A stretch of 64,000 nt of DNA from Leishmania martiniquensis (Eukaryota > Euglenozoa > Kinetoplastea > Trypanosomatida > Trypanosomatidae): assembly GCF_017916325.1 (NCBI RefSeq), contig NC_090150.1, forward strand, positions 391,436 through 455,435. Direction: 5' to 3'. A program made the position numbers and the translations under genes. Every line of letters starts with the position of its first letter. Positions within the stretch are counted from its first letter, which is position 1. This document shows positions 37,630 through 47,739 of this stretch, in pieces. The notes under the pieces were generated by a model. It saw only the letters and a program-made list of their open reading frames with translations. It did not search any database and was not told the origin of the DNA.

Positions 37630-39495
37630 CTAACGCGGTGGGGTGTCGAGTGCACGCGCACCGAATGCGGCAGGGATCATGAGAAGCGTCGCCGTCAGCT
37701 GCAGCACCGCTGTCGCGATGAAACTGGACCGATAGCCGTACCACATTGTCAGGTAACCGCCAACGACGGCGCTTCCGGCCCAGGACACAGATGAAACGCT
37801 CTCGAGCGCCGACCACTTTGCGCGGCTGTCCTTCGTCACGCAATCCATTATGACACTGCGAGTGACACCGAAGACGGAGTTCATGAGCGCGTTGCGGCAA
37901 AGGAAGAGGGAGACAATGCCTGGCAGCGCCGCGACGGCGGACGGTGGCCGCGCGATGGCGAGCACGAAGAGCGCGGCTGTGCCCACCAGCCGCACGCACA
38001 GCGCTGTCAGGACGCGGCCCAGCCCACAGGTGTGTATGAGCCACGGCAAGCACATGGAGGTGGCGGCGGTCAGCAAGGTGGATGCGATGTAGATACCGTT
38101 GAGGCCGGCGGGGCTTACATGGCGCTCAGAGGCAAAGAAGAGAGGGAAGTACGGCAGCGACATGCCGGAGCCGATGGCGAGGAGGATGTCAACCAGGCTG
38201 ATCCAATACGGCACAGACGGCAGCGACAGCAAGCCATACCAGCGGCAGCGCTTGAGGCTGCCGACAACATGACGCACTGGTGGCAACCGTTCGCCGGCTT
38301 CGTGTGAGGCACCTATCCGGTTAGGCCATCGTTGCTGCCGACAAGTGCCTATACCTTTCGCAGATGCGCTGATGAGCCCTTCCCTGATCGCATCTTGGAC
38401 CGCCGTCCCTGTGCTTTCTCTGATGCCTCCTGCGCCGTCCTCGCAGCTTTCTCGGCCGAGGGCCACAGTGGAGTCGCTCAGCGGCAGTGCCTCGGTGAAC
38501 TGGAAGCGAGCGCAGCCCGATGGGGCGTCGGGGAGGTCGGCGCCGCCTGCTCCAGCCGCCGGCGCGGTCCCGGGACTCCTTGGCTCCTGCGCCACTGACT
38601 TCACCGCTGGGCACACCGATGGCTCGAGAACACCCGCGTGCTCCACAATGGCTGCCCGTGCTGGGGCGGGCTCTGATGCAGATGCGGCATCTGCCGCCGC
38701 GAAGTTGCGTGGCGGGTCGCCGCACGAAGCCACGCCGCAGCCCTCCGGCACAGCGTAGCGGTCCTGCAGCCAGCAAAGCGGCACTAAGGCAATGGGGTGC
38801 ACCGCTGCGCCGAGCGTCATCACCACGCGAAGGCGCCGCGGGCCCCAGTCGTTCCCCCACGCAATGAAGAGAAGCGCCGCCGTGCCGTAGCCCACGACGT
38901 AGCAAAGGGTCTGAATGACCCACTTGACATTGTAGATGGCGGTGCGCTGCCCCTGCGGGACGCTGTCGGCGAACAGCGCCTCGACGGCGGTCGAGGTGAT
39001 ACCGGTGTAGAGGCCCCACAACGCCTGCGCGCAGAGGATGAGCCACACCTGGGAGGTCCAGAAGGCACAGGCGAAAATCGCGAGGGCCACCGCGGCAAAG
39101 GCTGCCCCTGCACGAATACAGCGCTGCCGTGGATGGCGGTCGGCAACGCAGCCGGCAGCCATGGCCCCCAGCAGCTGCGCGACGCCGCTGACAGAAGCGG
39201 AGAAGCTCACTGTGACCACGCTCGACGATGTGCTGAGCAGGAAGACGGGCAGCAGTTGCATCGCCCACATGCTGTAGCAGGAGCCGTCGACGAAGTTGAA
39301 GCAGAGCGTGAAAAGGACGTTCGGGCTGTAGGATGAGAGCCGCCCTGAAGAGAGAGAGGGCGCATTGGCAGTAGCGAGGGGGTCTCGAGCCAGCGGCGAA
39401 TGGATTGGGAAGATGGACGAAGTCGGCAACAACGCCGTACGAGGCCCCAATGTCTCTTCGCCATCACCATCCTGACAGGCCTCCTCGAAGGTCAT
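37630..39495 (-). CDS. Major facilitator superfamily transporter (621 aa)
   Basis: Polytopic membrane transporter. Residues 1-55 are a hydrophilic cytosolic N-terminus. Membrane helices begin about residue 58 (VLFTLCFNFVDGSCYSMWA, then LLPVFLLSTSSSVVTV). Between helices 2 and 3 is the MFS loop motif GCVADRHPRQR, a form of GxxxDrxgrR. Four more helices follow through about residue 240. A long hydrophilic central loop (about 255-400), Ala/Pro/Ser-rich, separates the halves, as in many MFS proteins. Six further helices run from about 405 to 610 (for example WISLVDILLAIGSGMSLPYF and LFVLAIARPPSAVAAL). The overall layout is 6+6. The ATG at 39493-39495 follows a predicted splice acceptor. Substrate is unknown; no sugar-, folate- or nucleoside-specific signature was recognised. 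Localisation could be plasma membrane or an internal organelle. Confidence 0.85.
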   Translation of the reverse strand: MTFEEACQDGDGEETLGPRTALLPTSSIFPIHSPLARDPLATANAPSLSSGRLSSYSPNVLFTLCFNFVDGSCYSMWAMQLLPVFLLSTSSSVVTVSFSASVSGVAQLLGAMAAGCVADRHPRQRCIRAGAAFAAVALAIFACAFWTSQVWLILCAQALWGLYTGITSTAVEALFADSVPQGQRTAIYNVKWVIQTLCYVVGYGTAALLFIAWGNDWGPRRLRVVMTLGAAVHPIALVPLCWLQDRYAVPEGCGVASCGDPPRNFAAADAASASEPAPARAAIVEHAGVLEPSVCPAVKSVAQEPRSPGTAPAAGAGGADLPDAPSGCARFQFTEALPLSDSTVALGRESCEDGAGGIRESTGTAVQDAIREGLISASAKGIGTCRQQRWPNRIGASHEAGERLPPVRHVVGSLKRCRWYGLLSLPSVPYWISLVDILLAIGSGMSLPYFPLFFASERHVSPAGLNGIYIASTLLTAATSMCLPWLIHTCGLGRVLTALCVRLVGTAALFVLAIARPPSAVAALPGIVSLFLCRNALMNSVFGVTRSVIMDCVTKDSRAKWSALESVSSVSWAGSAVVGGYLTMWYGYRSSFIATAVLQLTATLLMIPAAFGARALDTPPR

Positions 39496-40498
39496 TCGTT
39501 ACCTCGCACTGCCGACTGGGGCTGCGGTGACGCGGAAGAGAAAGAGTGATGATCTGTGCCACGTGAGGTGATGGCGTATGCGCGTGTGTGTGTGCACGTG
39601 TGCGCGCCTTCGCACAAATATCAGCCGAGTGACAGTGCTTGACTGACCTTTGGCATGTCTGGTGTGACGCTCGTACGTACACAGAGACGCTATCCTGTGG
39701 TTGGCAGCAGTATGAGGGCCACTGCACGCCGGTGCTGGAGGAGAGGCAAAAGGGAGAAGCGGGAAGAGCGTAAGGGGGTCAGGGGCAAGCCGGGTATCAG
39801 CAGCGGCGCCATGGTGCCCGAGCAGCCGCCGCGTTGTGTGCCACACAGAGAAAAAAGGGCAGGCAGGAGGGAGGACAAGTCGCAGGCAGGCAATGAAGGC
39901 GCGGTGCGATGACGCGCAGACCCACCCACACACACACACACAGAGGCGTGCTTCGTCCCTCCCCCCAGCGGAGATGCCGATGCCTCACCTTCCGCTTTCG
40001 TCGGAATATTTTCTCCTGCTCACCCGTCACGTAAAGGCCGACTCCGTGAGGCAGTGGCGTGCAAGATCGATCTCGAGCGCGTGTCCGAGCCAGTGTTTTG
40101 GCTAGGGATAGACAGACAGGCACGTATCGCCCTTCTCCTCGTGCGTAGGTTTGTATGTGTGTGCGTGTGTGTGGGCTGCGCGACACACTTTGTGCCGAAC
40201 GGAGAAGCAGAAGGCGAAAGGAAAGCCACCACGCGAGCGCAGGTGATTGCGTACATCTCGGCATGCGCACATAGGGGGTGACGAGCGCGCGCCGAGGGCT
40301 TTCACACTCCACCGCCGCCAACGACGCACACGGCAAACCACCATCCATTGGGAAGAGGTCACAGGTGCACACTCGTACACACGCGCACGCAGGCGCGGCA
40401 GCATCTCTTCCCCTCCCCTCGTTCGCCGTTCTCCGCGCTTCGCCCTCAGTGGACTCGGAGGGAGGGGAAAGGCGGTGTGTGTGCGTGTGGGGGGGCCA
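39496..40498. other. Intergenic region upstream of MFS gene
   Basis: About 1 kb: the 3' UTR of the inositol-phosphatase-like gene and 5' UTR of the MFS gene. CA run at 39927-39942, GT runs at 39585-39601 and 40153-40173. No gene seen; a minus-strand frame of about 190 codons at 39797-40372 translates into Ser/Arg/Cys/Pro repeat sequence and is rejected. Confidence 0.55.
39522..39553 (-). promoter_or_regulatory. Predicted trans-splice acceptor for MFS gene
   Basis: The transcript reads CATCACTCTTTCTCTTCC, then GCGTCACCG and CAG (AG at 39522-39523), 26 bases before the ATG. This is a compact and typical layout. Confidence 0.6.
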
Positions 40499-41851
40499 TC
40501 ACTCCTTATCGAGCAGCCAATGGCGACCAAAGTCGTGCCGCACGCACGTTTCCGTCATCAGTTCAGCCATCTCGTGCGTCGCCGCGGCCACGATAGTTGT
40601 GTCGTGCGCTATGTCGAGCGGCTTGCCGAGCATGTTGCACACGTAACCGCCGGCCTCGGTGACGAGAAGCGACCCGGCACAAAGATCCCACGCCTTAGCA
40701 GAGGGCTCGAGACACACGTCCACCCGCCCAGCAGCCACCTGCGCGAGGGTTGTCACGCAACTGCCATAGCTACGCAGCGCCGCAACAGGCGAGCGTAGCA
40801 GCTCCACCCGCATGGCCACGCTGCAGTCGATGGCGGCGTTGTGCTTGCGCTGGCGCAGAGCTGCGCTGTCGGGGCTGGTCGCCTCGGAAGGCGATAGCTC
40901 GACGCCGCGAGGGTAGTTGAACGCCACCACGGACGTCGTCGGCGCGGCCTTCGCGTTGACCCGGATTTGCCGCCCATTGACAAAGGCGCCAAAGCCCCTG
41001 ATGGCGGTGAAGAGCTCGCCGTTGCACTCCGGCACGACGCTCGGCGTGCTGTGCGTGATGGTGGGTGCGGCCTGCGGTGATGCCGCCGCCGCCGCTGTCC
41101 TCAGAGAGGAGGGGAACGGCGGCGTTGGGGGCAGCACCATGGCTGTCGCTGCAGGAGACCCTGACTCCTCCAGTATCTTGGTCTTGCTGGCGCCGGTGAG
41201 GGTGATGGGGGCGACCCCGGCGGAGCCACTCGGGGCCGCAGGAACTGCAGCCGCAGCGGGCGATGAGGTCGGAGACAGGGTCATCTGCTGCCGCTGCTGT
41301 TGCTGCTGCACGACATTCAGCATCGCCGCAGCCGCCACGGTGAGTCGAACACCAGAGCTAATGAAGGGTGTGAACACCACGGCCAGAACCGGCTGCTTGC
41401 GGTAGGTGAGTCCAATGCTGATGCTGCAGTCTGGTAGCCCGTGCGCGAAGGAAACGGCGCCGTCGAGATGGTCTACGACCCACGTGTAGCAGTCAGAGAG
41501 GGGAGTGCTGGAGTGAAGCGCTTTCGCTATGAACGCGAAGCGGATGTGAGGCGCCTCGCGCTGCACCCCCTCTGAGTATTGGCGAAGGATTCGCATGATG
41601 GTGTCACCACACTGCTGGTCGTGCTGTGCCACCAGGTTCGTCGCGGCCTCATTGGGGGTCGCGTCGTGGGCCGCAAGGGGGCTGGTGGTGCTGAAGGTGG
41701 CGGCGGCGGCCGCCGCCGTGCGGCGCTTCTCAACGCTCTGCCAGACGACGCGGCTGCCCTTGTCGGCTGCCTCGATGGCGACACCGAGGGCCTCGATGAG
41801 GTTCACATCTCCCGTGTCCGCCAACGCCGAAGCGGGCGCCGGGGCTGACAT
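40499..41851 (-). CDS. Inositol-monophosphatase-like protein, probably catalytically degenerate (450 aa)
   Basis: Belongs to the inositol monophosphatase fold. Start taken at the ATG 41849-41851 (MSAPAPASALADTG). Conserved blocks: NLVAQHDQQ with Asp78 (human Asp47 position); TWVVDHLDGAVSFAHGLP at 123-140, with the two metal-binding aspartates Asp127 and Asp130; a GFGAFVNGRQIRV block (286-298); and SAKAWDLCAGSLLVTEAGG (384-402) containing the third conserved Asp389. However, the usual FIGEES motif reads FIAKAL (107-112), so the metal-ligand glutamate (human Glu70) is Lys110 and its neighbour Ala111; and the catalytic Thr of DGT is Ala132. A low-complexity Gln/Ala/Pro/Ser insertion of about 100 residues (180-275) interrupts the domain. 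Family enzymes hydrolyse inositol phosphates; this one may be a pseudophosphatase or bind ligand only. It is downstream of the ABCG gene. Confidence 0.8.
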   Translation of the reverse strand: MSAPAPASALADTGDVNLIEALGVAIEAADKGSRVVWQSVEKRRTAAAAAATFSTTSPLAAHDATPNEAATNLVAQHDQQCGDTIMRILRQYSEGVQREAPHIRFAFIAKALHSSTPLSDCYTWVVDHLDGAVSFAHGLPDCSISIGLTYRKQPVLAVVFTPFISSGVRLTVAAAAMLNVVQQQQQRQQMTLSPTSSPAAAAVPAAPSGSAGVAPITLTGASKTKILEESGSPAATAMVLPPTPPFPSSLRTAAAAASPQAAPTITHSTPSVVPECNGELFTAIRGFGAFVNGRQIRVNAKAAPTTSVVAFNYPRGVELSPSEATSPDSAALRQRKHNAAIDCSVAMRVELLRSPVAALRSYGSCVTTLAQVAAGRVDVCLEPSAKAWDLCAGSLLVTEAGGYVCNMLGKPLDIAHDTTIVAAATHEMAELMTETCVRHDFGRHWLLDKE

Positions 41852-44446
41852 GACGCTGATCGCACTTCTATCGCCTTCGCACGTTAGACAGGTATGCGTG
41901 TGCATGCAGTTGTGAGTGCACCAGGGGGGAGTGTGCGGCGCCACGCTATGCTTCACACACTCACACAAGTACAACTGAGCAAGTGAGCAAAGGGGGCGCA
42001 ACGCTCGAGATCGATGTGGTGGCCTGCTGCAGCTGCGCATGCGCGGTGGTGGGGCATGGGGAGGGGGGCAAGAGAGCAGGTCAACGATGACGGGATGGGG
42101 CGAGAGGAGGTTGGGTAGGGCCATGACAGGCAAGTAAACGACATCTCACACCGCGAACGTGCACGCGTACATACAGGCGCACAACGCCGCGAACGCTTGC
42201 CATCCTTCACCTCTGCCTTGCTACACACGCGCGTGGCTGCAGCAAGGCAGAGGTTATGTGATGTATTGGTGGAGCAGGGGGGGTGCCGTGCAGGCATGTT
42301 TGGTGACCTCCAGGTCTGCCGAGACTCATGTCCATGCATGGCTGCACCAACGCAGGCGACGATGAGAGGCGGCGAGGGAGAGGGGCATAGAGCGGGGTAA
42401 CCTTCTCACAATGCTCTTTCCCCCTCGCTGGCCTGCACCTTGGCGTCGCGGCTTCTTCCCTTTTCCGCACTACCAAACACGGGGCGGGACGGGAGCGAGC
42501 GAGACAGAGATGTCGTACCGATGGAGGCAGAAGACACAGATCTGCGCAGAAAGATGCCCTCTCCCTCCCACTACACACACAAACATGTACACGCCGAGAG
42601 AAAGCAGCGATGATGCCTCCGAAAAGAATGCGTTCGCTGCAAACACAAGCATCAGTGAGGCCTCACTCTTTCCTTCACGGGGGAGAGGGGTGAGGGGGGG
42701 GGCTGCCCCAGAGACCACGCCACCTGGCGCGCTGACGCCCTTATCCGAGAACGGCCCCACCTACGTCAATGCCTGCCCATCTCCACACTGCACGTCACCT
42801 CACAGTCCCTCCCATCATACCGGCCGCCATGTGGTGAACCCCCCTCTTGGGGTGACCTCAGGCTCTGCCCACGACGATGGAAGGCAAGGGCCGAGCGGGA
42901 GAGGGGCCCCAGTTGCGCTGGCGCTTCGCCCATCACAGGGGCGGTACAGGCGTGCACAATTGCCGCTGATTGCTCCGTACGCAACAGCGTCCAGGGCCCA
43001 AACGTCACCATCAGCAGCGATGGGGCACCACGACTTCCTCAGGTCGTGTGTGTGTGTGTTGCACCTGCTGCCCCCCTCCCCCCATCGCACAGACAGACAG
43101 ACCAGAAAAGGTGAGGATAACGACAGAGGCGAGGCGACGATGAGAGTGACAATGGCGAAGAAGGGCAGCGCAAACCTTCCCATTTCACGAGTGATTCGTG
43201 CTGAGGTAGCTGACGACAGAGAAGAGAGAAGAGAGAGCGAGAGAGCTCATGCCATGCATATGGCTACGCGCCGACACCTACAAACGGCCGAAACATGTGC
43301 GCATGGACCTGCTCTTGTCTACAATGGCACGCCGATAGTACTGCGTGGCGATGGCGAGAGAGAGAGAGGGAGGGAAGGGCAGCGACTGTGGAGGCGAACG
43401 TCCAGTGGGCGATGAGCGGATCGACAAGGTGAGTTGGCGGTGGGGAATTTTTACGCCGCCAATGACGCTGCACGGGTGTGTGCCCAAGCCGGCCGGGGTC
43501 GAAGCCCTGAAGCAGAGACGCCTTCGCGCGCCTACACCGCGAGAGCTGAGGGGAGGAGGAGGAGGGGGGAGGGGACTCAATGACACCGAAAAATACAGAA
43601 AAGCACTTTGAAGTACGAGGGAGTGGGAGAAGGCGTGTGCGTGTGTGTGTGTGTGGAGGGGAGGGGGGAGGGGCGGGTGGCGTTGGCAGAGAGGGAGAGA
43701 AGTGCAGGCGAAGGGTGAAGGTCACCCTTCTCTCCTCTCCTCACTGCATGGAGACACACAGACACACACTTATACACCGACACGAATACGATGAGTCCGT
43801 CACCACAGCAGATCGAGCGCGGCATCACTAAATCGCAACACGGTTGAAGTCTTTCGCAACGGACAGACACATCCATACACACACGCACACATGCATCGTC
43901 GTAGGCCGAGGGGCCGCCACACCCACGCTGTTGCCGCAACAGCAAAAGACTGAGCCTTCACTTGTCTCTGGTGGCAGAGTACTCGGGCGCAGGTGCCCCT
44001 CTCCCCTCCCGTGCGCGCTTTCCTCAACGACTGCCCGAGGAGGTGGTAGAAGTGTGTGTGTGTGTGTGCCTGGGGAGAGGATGGGTCGGCTGAGAGAGTG
44101 AGTGAGTGACACAGAGGCGGTTCGCGGACATTCGGCCCACCCCGACGATCTACATAAATATTCGCTCATCTATCCATCTATATACATACACAGATAGATG
44201 CTCCGACTAGCGCGCACGCAAGTCCACAGAGAGCCGTAGGCGTGCATGCAGGTGCATGCGATGATGCTTATCTTCGCGCGCGTGTGCGTTGAGACCTGCT
44301 TCTTGCGTGCTTCCCTACTCTCCACTCCTCTTCGCCATCGTCTCAATGAAATCGCTGCGGTGGTAGCGGTACCGAGTGCGCGCGCATACACACACACAAG
44401 CAAGTAATACCACAACAGATGCGTGCACAACACTGCCTTGACACCC
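41852..44446. other. Longest intergenic region (2.6 kb), mostly ABCG 3' UTR
   Basis: No gene was recognised on either strand. It contains GT/CA microsatellites at about 43030-43040, 43637-43654, 43866-43890, 44051-44068 and 44387-44400; a GAGAGA run at 43213-43245; a GATA-rich patch around 44159-44198; and the SIDER-like block near 42690-43090. A plus-strand frame of 334 codons (42411-43415) spans that block, lacks a domain pattern and runs against the cluster, so it is not called. The length is unusual next to the other gaps and suggests a long regulatory 3' UTR. Confidence 0.6.
42690..43090 (-). mobile_element. Candidate SIDER-type degenerate retroposon
   Basis: The block, read on the minus strand, carries non-repetitive GC-rich sequence such as GGACGCTGTTGCGTACGG, GGGCGAAGCGCCAGCGCAAC, GGGGTTCACCACATGGCGGC and GAGGTGACGTGCAGTG. 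I recall strings of this kind from the dispersed SIDER elements in Leishmania 3' UTRs, but I cannot align them here. It begins after a G-rich and CA-bearing stretch. It has no coding capacity. The 3' end and any A-rich tail are not clear. Position in the ABCG 3' UTR and orientation fit a SIDER2. Boundaries are approximate. Confidence 0.45.
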
Positions 44447-46711
44447 TCACTTACGCGGCTTCATGTCCCTTATGTTGACGGGGCTTTCCTCGAACGTCAC
44501 CGGCGTGTCAAGCAACGACAGTGTCGCGTGGTCGTTCTCGCCGGCGACGAAGGGCTGGTGGTTCTCCGGGTTGCCGAACGAGGAGGCCTCAGTGCCGTAG
44601 GCGTTTGACGGTGTCGCAATGGACCCGACTAGCGTCGACTGAATATCGGATAGCTCATCGTTGCTTCGGGCTGACGCGATGGCGCGAGGCGAGGCGACAC
44701 GCTTTCGCAGGTTCTTCACGAACTGTAGCTTACCGCGGCGCTGCCGGCCCTGGTAGAAGAGTGAGGTGGCGCCGATGATGCGCAGACCGATCTGGTATAC
44801 GATAAGGGCGACGAAGGTCTGCCAGTAGTGCCACCCCTGAAATCCCATTTGCTCAATGACGGCCTGCCCGTTCGGGAACGTGCACGAGGTCGTGATCGGG
44901 TTGCAGATGACCGTCAGGCGCTCGAACTCGTTCGTAAAGACGCCGAGGTAGGCGTGGCGGGGGAAGGAGAGGTAGTTCAGCCACTGCCAGTACGGGTACA
45001 GGCGATCCGTGTTGGCGAAGAGCCCAGCCACGATGAACAGCGGCAGCAGGACGAGCGGCACCATGGCGAACGCTGCCTGCGACTCCTTGAAGAAGGTGGC
45101 GAACATGAGGCCGAAGGAGTAGCCCAAGTTGGCGAGCAGCACGAGGATAAACCAGTGAACGAAGAAGGCGTCCGCGCTGCGGTGGAAGTGAATCATGAAG
45201 TACGCGATCAGGTCAAACACGGTCGGGAAGAGGATCTGCCATGGCAGCTCCGCCACGTTCTTGGCGAGGAAGTAGGTGTACGCGTTGTAGGCGTCGTTTG
45301 CCTGCTCCTGCAGAAAGACGGCGCGCTCTGGCGGGAAGGCCGCGATGCCGTTCATGGCAGCGCCGAAGAGGTTGTTCATGAGTGTGATGTAGAGCGCACC
45401 CATGCGATCCTGGACACCCTGCTGGTTCAGCTGCACGTTCAAGAAGAAAAGGCCGAGGAAGATGGCGAAGAAGAGCGTCTGCACGGCACGGCCGTAGAAG
45501 TTGCCGGGGTCGCGCAGGTACATACGCCACGAACGCTTGAAGAGTTCGGAGAACTGCAGGCAAAAGTTCGCGCCCTTCAGCTCCAGCTGTTCCTCCAGGT
45601 AGTCGTCCGTGAGCGTTATGGCGCCCGTCACCGGGGTCAGGCACGGGTTGTCCTTTGCCGCGTCGGACATGACGTAGTCTTCCCAGGCGAGCCACAGCTG
45701 TGAGAGGATGTCCTCGGGCAACTGCAGCAGGTTCATGAAGTACTCCGTCGGGTTCGTGTGCGGCGGCACGTCGTAGCCGAGGGAGGCGAAGTACTCAATG
45801 GAGTCCGCTGTTGGACCGTGGTAGATGACGTGACCCTTCGCCAGTAGCAGCAGATCGTCGAAGAGATCGAACAGCTCCGACGATGGGGAGTGCACGGTGG
45901 CAATGACGGTGCGCATATCGTTCTTGGCGAGGTCTTGCAGCAGCTGACCGACGCGCACGGCGTTCACCGAATCGAGGCCGGTTGTCGGCTCATCCAGCAG
46001 CATCACGAAGGGGTTCGTGATGAGCTCAGTGCCGATGTTGGCCCGCTTCCGCTCGCCACCAGAGACGCCCTTTAGAATGCCGGGGATGCCGAGAATGGTG
46101 TCCTGGCACTTCGTCAGGGACAGCCGCTTGATGACCTCCGCGACACGCCGGCGCGCGGTGTCATTGTCGAGGCCGAGGCGCAAACGTGCAGAGAAGTAAA
46201 TTGCCTCGCGCGGGGTGTCCTTGCCCATCACAATATCATCTTGGCACACGTACGACACCAAACGCTTGTAGCGCTGCTGGTAAATGTTGTTGTTCAGGAA
46301 GCAGCAGCCCTCCTGCCGGGCCGTGGCGTTGTACAGTTTACCGGTGATTGTGCCCATCAGCGTCGTCTTGCCTGCGCCGGAGGGCCCCATGATGGCCAGC
46401 ACGCGCCCCCCTTTCGCGCACCCGCTGAGGTTGAACAGCAGAGTCTTGTAGGTGGTGTTGCCATCCTTGTCCTCGACGGGCACCTGGTAGGTCAGGTTTT
46501 CCCAAGTGAAGTTGACGGCGCGGCCCTGCGTGGATGCCTCCACTTGCTTCCGATGGCACACCGACTGCGACCGCGTTGCTGGGGCTGTGGAGGGGACGGT
46601 GGTGGGCTCTGTCAGTGCCTCCTGCACAGACGGCGGCTCGCTCGGGCCCCGCGGCGGCGGTGTCGGCGTCCTGGCGGACGGGTCGCGGACCTGATGAACA
46701 TGCGTGCCCAT
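44447..46711 (-). CDS. ABCG-subfamily half-transporter (754 aa)
   Basis: ATP-binding cassette half-transporter with the nucleotide-binding domain first, as in ABCG (white/BCRP) proteins. The upstream frame opens at GTG; I use the ATG at 46709-46711. Motifs with this numbering: Walker A GPSGAGKTT (109-117), Q-loop YVCQDDIV (around 157), signature VSGGERKR (216-223), Walker B VMLLDEPTTGLD (236-247), and the H-loop in TVIATVHSPSSE. Six membrane helices lie in the C-terminal half, from about residue 415 (YGRAVQTLFFAIFLGLFFL) to about 660, with a large extracellular loop bearing cysteines before the last helix (TVICNPITTSCTFP) as in ABCG proteins. The cytoplasmic tail of about 80 residues is charged and Ser-rich. 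It probably works as a dimer. Leishmania ABCG half-transporters have been linked to phospholipid traffic and drug resistance; which paralogue this is cannot be said. Confidence 0.93.
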   Translation of the reverse strand: MGTHVHQVRDPSARTPTPPPRGPSEPPSVQEALTEPTTVPSTAPATRSQSVCHRKQVEASTQGRAVNFTWENLTYQVPVEDKDGNTTYKTLLFNLSGCAKGGRVLAIMGPSGAGKTTLMGTITGKLYNATARQEGCCFLNNNIYQQRYKRLVSYVCQDDIVMGKDTPREAIYFSARLRLGLDNDTARRRVAEVIKRLSLTKCQDTILGIPGILKGVSGGERKRANIGTELITNPFVMLLDEPTTGLDSVNAVRVGQLLQDLAKNDMRTVIATVHSPSSELFDLFDDLLLLAKGHVIYHGPTADSIEYFASLGYDVPPHTNPTEYFMNLLQLPEDILSQLWLAWEDYVMSDAAKDNPCLTPVTGAITLTDDYLEEQLELKGANFCLQFSELFKRSWRMYLRDPGNFYGRAVQTLFFAIFLGLFFLNVQLNQQGVQDRMGALYITLMNNLFGAAMNGIAAFPPERAVFLQEQANDAYNAYTYFLAKNVAELPWQILFPTVFDLIAYFMIHFHRSADAFFVHWFILVLLANLGYSFGLMFATFFKESQAAFAMVPLVLLPLFIVAGLFANTDRLYPYWQWLNYLSFPRHAYLGVFTNEFERLTVICNPITTSCTFPNGQAVIEQMGFQGWHYWQTFVALIVYQIGLRIIGATSLFYQGRQRRGKLQFVKNLRKRVASPRAIASARSNDELSDIQSTLVGSIATPSNAYGTEASSFGNPENHQPFVAGENDHATLSLLDTPVTFEESPVNIRDMKPRK

Positions 46712-47739
46712 CTTGCGTGTATGCACCCACGACAGCGAGCGAGAGGGGGAGGCGAGAGAAGGGAGAGACCCGGCCAGCCCCCCTTTTTGCTACTGCGCCG
46801 TGTAGGCGAGGCACCTGCGCCGGTCCTTACGGGGATGCGTGCGTGCTTGATGCTGCGCGCGTCGAAGGAGGGAGGGCGATTGAGCGCGTGAGGAATACGG
46901 ATGAATGGGGGAGGGGGAGGGGGAAAGAGAGAGAGGAGCGATGGAGCTGCCAGAGAGAAGACCACAAAGACAGACAAATAAAATGTGTGAAGGACGATGG
47001 GGATGCGGAAAGTGCGTCGGGGGCGGGGGAGGGGAGGGGGCGCTGGCGGACCAACCGCCGAAACAGACGGCGCTTACTTTAGATGGGACCAATGCGGTGG
47101 CAGGGTGGGGGGCGCACGATGAGGCAAAGGAAAGGCAGAGAGAGAGACAGACCAGCCGACAGGAGGCGTGCCTCTGCAAACGTGTATGCGTACGCTTGCG
47201 TGAGGGCGAGGCTCGAGTCGCGTACGAAGTGAGGGAAGAGGTGTGTGTGTGGGGGGTGCGAGTGACTCGGATAGCTCTTGAGCTCGACTCAGGAGTGACG
47301 TGGGGCGTATGCGTCGGACGTGTGAGGTGTGTAGGAGAGGGGAGGAAAAGGCCGCAACGAGACGATGGAGACAAGGGAGGTTTGACTGCCATGCGCTGCA
47401 GGCGCCAGGCGTGAGCCACACATGACCAGAGGTCGAAGGAAAGGGGCGGTGGTGGGAGGGAGCGAGGGAGGGCGGAAACGCATCGCAGACGAAGTGCGTG
47501 CGGGTGCCCCCCTCCCCCCCACCCACTGAGAAGTGGCACTTCATACACGCAGACGCGGTGTTACTTCGGTACGTCCAAGACGTCTTTGTGCATGCGGAAT
47601 ACGCGAAGAAGACCCTACGGTACCGCACTTGGAGGCGGCAGGAGAGCCTCCTCCGCGCCGACAAGTGCGCCAATGAGTGAGGGCGGTCCTCAGTGAGTCT
47701 GTGTTGTACTCATCGCGCCGCATACACACACACACACGC
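46712..47739. other. Intergenic region upstream of ABCG gene
   Basis: About 1 kb. A purine tract at 46735-46772 is a clear polypyrimidine tract in the transcript close to the ABCG start. The first AG after it abuts the ATG itself. Further features: G-rich runs at 46906-46935, a GT run at 47240-47250, CA repeats at 47725-47738. No gene was seen. Confidence 0.55.

Noticed and set aside
37080..37661. 194-codon N-terminal extension of the 334-residue protein
   Set aside because: Overlaps the 3' end of the MFS gene and contains the predicted splice acceptor; composition is UTR-like.
39797..40372. 191-codon minus-strand open frame in the gap above the MFS gene
   Set aside because: Cys/Val/Ser/Arg repeat-derived sequence crossing GT/CA runs; no conserved pattern.
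41852..42133. 94-codon N-terminal extension of the inositol-phosphatase-like protein
   Set aside because: Cys/His/Pro-rich translation of repeat sequence; the family domain starts well after the chosen ATG.
42411..43415. 334-codon plus-strand open frame in the ABCG-IMPase-like gap
   Set aside because: It opposes the direction of all other genes, has no domain or conserved-looking pattern, and crosses GT repeats, a GAGA run and the SIDER-like block. Long chance frames are common at this GC content.
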